From: Apostichopus japonicus
Taxonomy: Eukaryota; Echinodermata; Holothuroidea; Aspidochirotida; Stichopodidae
DNA: 64,000 nucleotides
Assembly: GCF_037975245.1 (NCBI RefSeq)
Contig: NC_092579.1
Coordinates: 4,734,001-4,798,000 of the forward strand
Direction: 5' to 3'
The notes under the pieces were generated by a model. The model searched no databases. It was given only the letters and a program-made list of their open reading frames with translations, and was not told the origin of the DNA. The translations under genes were made by a program, and so were the position numbers. This document shows, piece after piece, positions 61,888-64,000 of the stretch (position 1 is its first letter; every line of letters starts with the position of its first letter).

Positions 61888-62012
61888 CCCCCTCATCCTT
61901 CGTCGCCACCTCATCCTTGGTCAGCCCCTCATCCTTCACGTCCCCTCGTCCTTTGTTGCCCCAAGGCTTGACCCCCACCCCTCGTCCTGGGTCACTCCCT
62001 CGCCCACTACAT
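61888..62012. repeat. Degenerate C/T-rich tandem repeat
   Basis: Five or so imperfect copies of 'cc(c)ctcatccttcgtc', period roughly 17-24 bp. Confidence 0.65.
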
Positions 62013-62253
62013 GAAAAGTTCTCATTGTCAGACCCATCTGTTTGCCTTGAACTTTCACGACTTAACAATATCACTCAACTTTACTGAAAATTAGGACTTT
62101 GTACATGTGAAGACACCCCAAGGCTACTGTACTAAAGGACAAACTGGCAACTTTGTGTAAAATTCAGATCTGTAGTGGCTGTTGTTCAGTTAAATGTGAC
62201 CTGCCATCTGCAAGACCATGACAGGACCATCTCACTGTGTGGTTCATACAGTA

Positions 62254-62271
62254 CCTTACTGTACAGTAAGG
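62254..62271. repeat. 18-bp perfect palindrome CCTTACTGTACAGTAAGG
   Basis: Self-complementary over all 18 bases. Its 12-bp core TACTGTACAGTA appears again at about 63571-63582, and half-sites are frequent across 61-64 kb. Confidence 0.85.
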
Positions 62272-64000
62272 TCTGTACCCCAGTTGAAACCCTTACAATA
62301 CATACAGGTATTCATTCATGTACTGTGATTTATCAGTTCAGCAGTTCAAACAGTCAAACTGTGTTCTGTACTACAGCCTGTACTGAGGTATCCACTGTAC
62401 AGTACGTCCATAAAGTGTACCATCATTTGTTATCGTAGAGTAATGACTGTTACACAGTGATTATCTGTCAGAGTATCCAGGCACCCTACAGGTATTTTTA
62501 GATCATGTTGTTTCCAAGTATGGGATGTGTACAGTATTGCCGACTGCAGTAGTTTTTAGGGTCAGAAGTTAAGTCGTCTATCAGGATATACACATGGCTT
62601 TACAGATTATTCATATCCTGTTTCTGCCTTTATCTCGTCTGTAGATCTGTATAGATATTTCCTAGTCCTACAGTGAATACGTTTGCGGCTGGTGATTAAT
62701 TAATCACAGTCATCAACGTTAATAAGTAATTACGTTTTTAATTATGTTTATCAGTGATATGGATTTTCCTAAGTTACTACTACACCTTACCCAACTATTT
62801 TTTCGGTATTTAATGTCAATAGCGTAAAGTACATTTGTGTGGAGAGATTCAGATATTGTATAAATACCATTAGTTTTTTGTTATGGATATACAGTATCAT
62901 AGCTGTACATTATAATGCTAACAGATGTACAGTTCTGTGCACAGGATGAGAAACAATTGAAAACAATTATTTTAAGAGAGAATTTGTTTACAATATAAGC
63001 ATATATAGTACTGGACATACTATACAGTATACACTGTGTCCTGCTGTTGATCTCTATATTCTGATAAATTATATTTGTTTTGTCCATTTTAGTTTCAATA
63101 TTGTTGAACCACTCGCACGACATTTGAATACTGTGTTGATAGAAATTAATGCAATTAATCGTCTGACAATTTATAATGATAAATGACCTCAGTAAAGCAG
63201 ATTGTGCTGTACATACATTATTTGTCAAATCTGAAAATGAAATAAATAGTGTTGAGATGGAAAGTAATAAAGCAGAGTTTCAAACATAATTTGCAAATTT
63301 AATGGCATGGATTGGGATGAGCTGTATTCAATACATACTGTACATGTAATAAATTTATACATGTATACAGAACATGTTTATAGCCATTTCTGGTAACGTT
63401 GTATACAACTCATTGAGACTGAGTACTGCAAACACTGTACATATGAAAATGTGCATTAAGTACAGTACATATCCTGAAGCATGAAATACCCGGAGATGTG
63501 AGAAACTGGAAATTAAGATGATTTCTAAAAGAGTTTAAACTGGGAGCAGTGCACACAGTATGAAAGACTTACTGTACAGTATGAAGTGTGCTTTAGTTTG
63601 AACAAGTGTATATACAGTATACTATACAGATTCTGCAGCATTCTAAAAAGTTGGAATAAAGTAGTTTACTGTGAGTTGCAAGGTGCCAGAGATAATGTGT
63701 TTGTATTGTGTGTTACTTTTAGCACACAATGCCGATTCTGTGAAATATTTCTCTCTTCCAACAGTGCAAATTGGTAAAGTTCTATGCGGTGGCATTTATC
63801 AATTCATTCATGTACTTGACTTTTGATGTTGAAATAAAGTCTCTGTGTTAGATCTTTATTTACTATCAATTCAAGATGTACCGTACAAGAGGAAAAAATG
63901 TACTCTAGTCCACAGCTGTTGTCGAGTGACATTTTCCATCTTTTCTTTAACTTACGCGTCTTGGACTGACTTATAATTATATAATTATAAGTTTAGGTAT

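Larger units (their letters stand above)
60909..64000 (+). other. Intron of the CDR2-like gene, motif-rich
   Basis: No further exon of the family is recognised to the end of the window. It contains (TTC)n at 61093-61114, a C/T-rich degenerate tandem array (61888-62012), many TACAGTA/TACTGTA words and an 18-bp palindrome at 62254-62271. The 180-codon plus frame at 61545-62087 and its minus-strand counterpart run through the C/T array and look like chance. Confidence 0.6.

Noticed and set aside
61545-62087. 180-codon plus frame in the CDR2-like intron
   Set aside because: Half of it is a C/T-rich degenerate tandem repeat; no domain is seen and there are no conserved motifs.

Overview
The window is eukaryotic: single-exon genes sit among decayed non-LTR, Ty1/copia and hAT-type transposons, and a spliced gene with canonical GT/AG borders lies at the right end. 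The element mix, the short AT-rich intergenic style and the CDR2-type gene suggest a marine invertebrate deuterostome. An echinoderm such as a sea cucumber is my best guess, but this is inference and no marker in the window settles it.

Layout. About 0-52 kb is a tandem array carrying five minus-strand paralogues (A-E) of a leucine-rich-repeat (LRR) surface receptor. Each has a signal peptide, a cysteine N-cap, about 12 LRRs, an LRRCT cap, one transmembrane (TM) helix and a very short tail with no TIR or kinase domain. A (1702-3126) and B (6350-7828) lie close together. C (18283-19758) and D (34038-35513) lie in two nearly identical tandem blocks of about 15.7 kb (16626-32380 and 32381-48094). 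E (49753-51228) ends the array. Behind every receptor frame is a second, diverged TM-plus-tail segment.

Between receptors lies a three-fold repeated, nested transposon block. It holds an L1/Tx1-like LINE on the minus strand, split by a Jockey/CR1-superclade LINE on the plus strand, itself split in its endonuclease by a 420-bp inverted-repeat element with a clean 7-bp target duplication. It also holds a hAT-like insert, a second L1-like 3' piece, a (CAT)n tract of different length in each copy, and a CR1 fragment. Genes A and E share a copia 3' LTR and internal relic beside their 5' flank. C and D show the uninterrupted site. C and D also join an A/E-like 3' side to a B-like 5' side, so the array has been reshuffled by unequal exchange or conversion.

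From 53 to 57.4 kb there are non-autonomous hAT-like elements with long C/G runs; one has perfect 8-bp target duplications. From 57.4 kb to the end is lower-repeat DNA with the first two recognised coding exons of a CDR2-family coiled-coil gene (59472-60908, plus strand) and the start of a long intron rich in TACAGTA/TACTGTA words.

The candidate 'system' is the LRR receptor array itself: variable LRR ectodomains, a duplicated membrane-anchor cassette, and one paralogue (A) whose tail is removed by a stop right after the TM helix. The repeated LINE frames are broken in the window and are annotated as relics.
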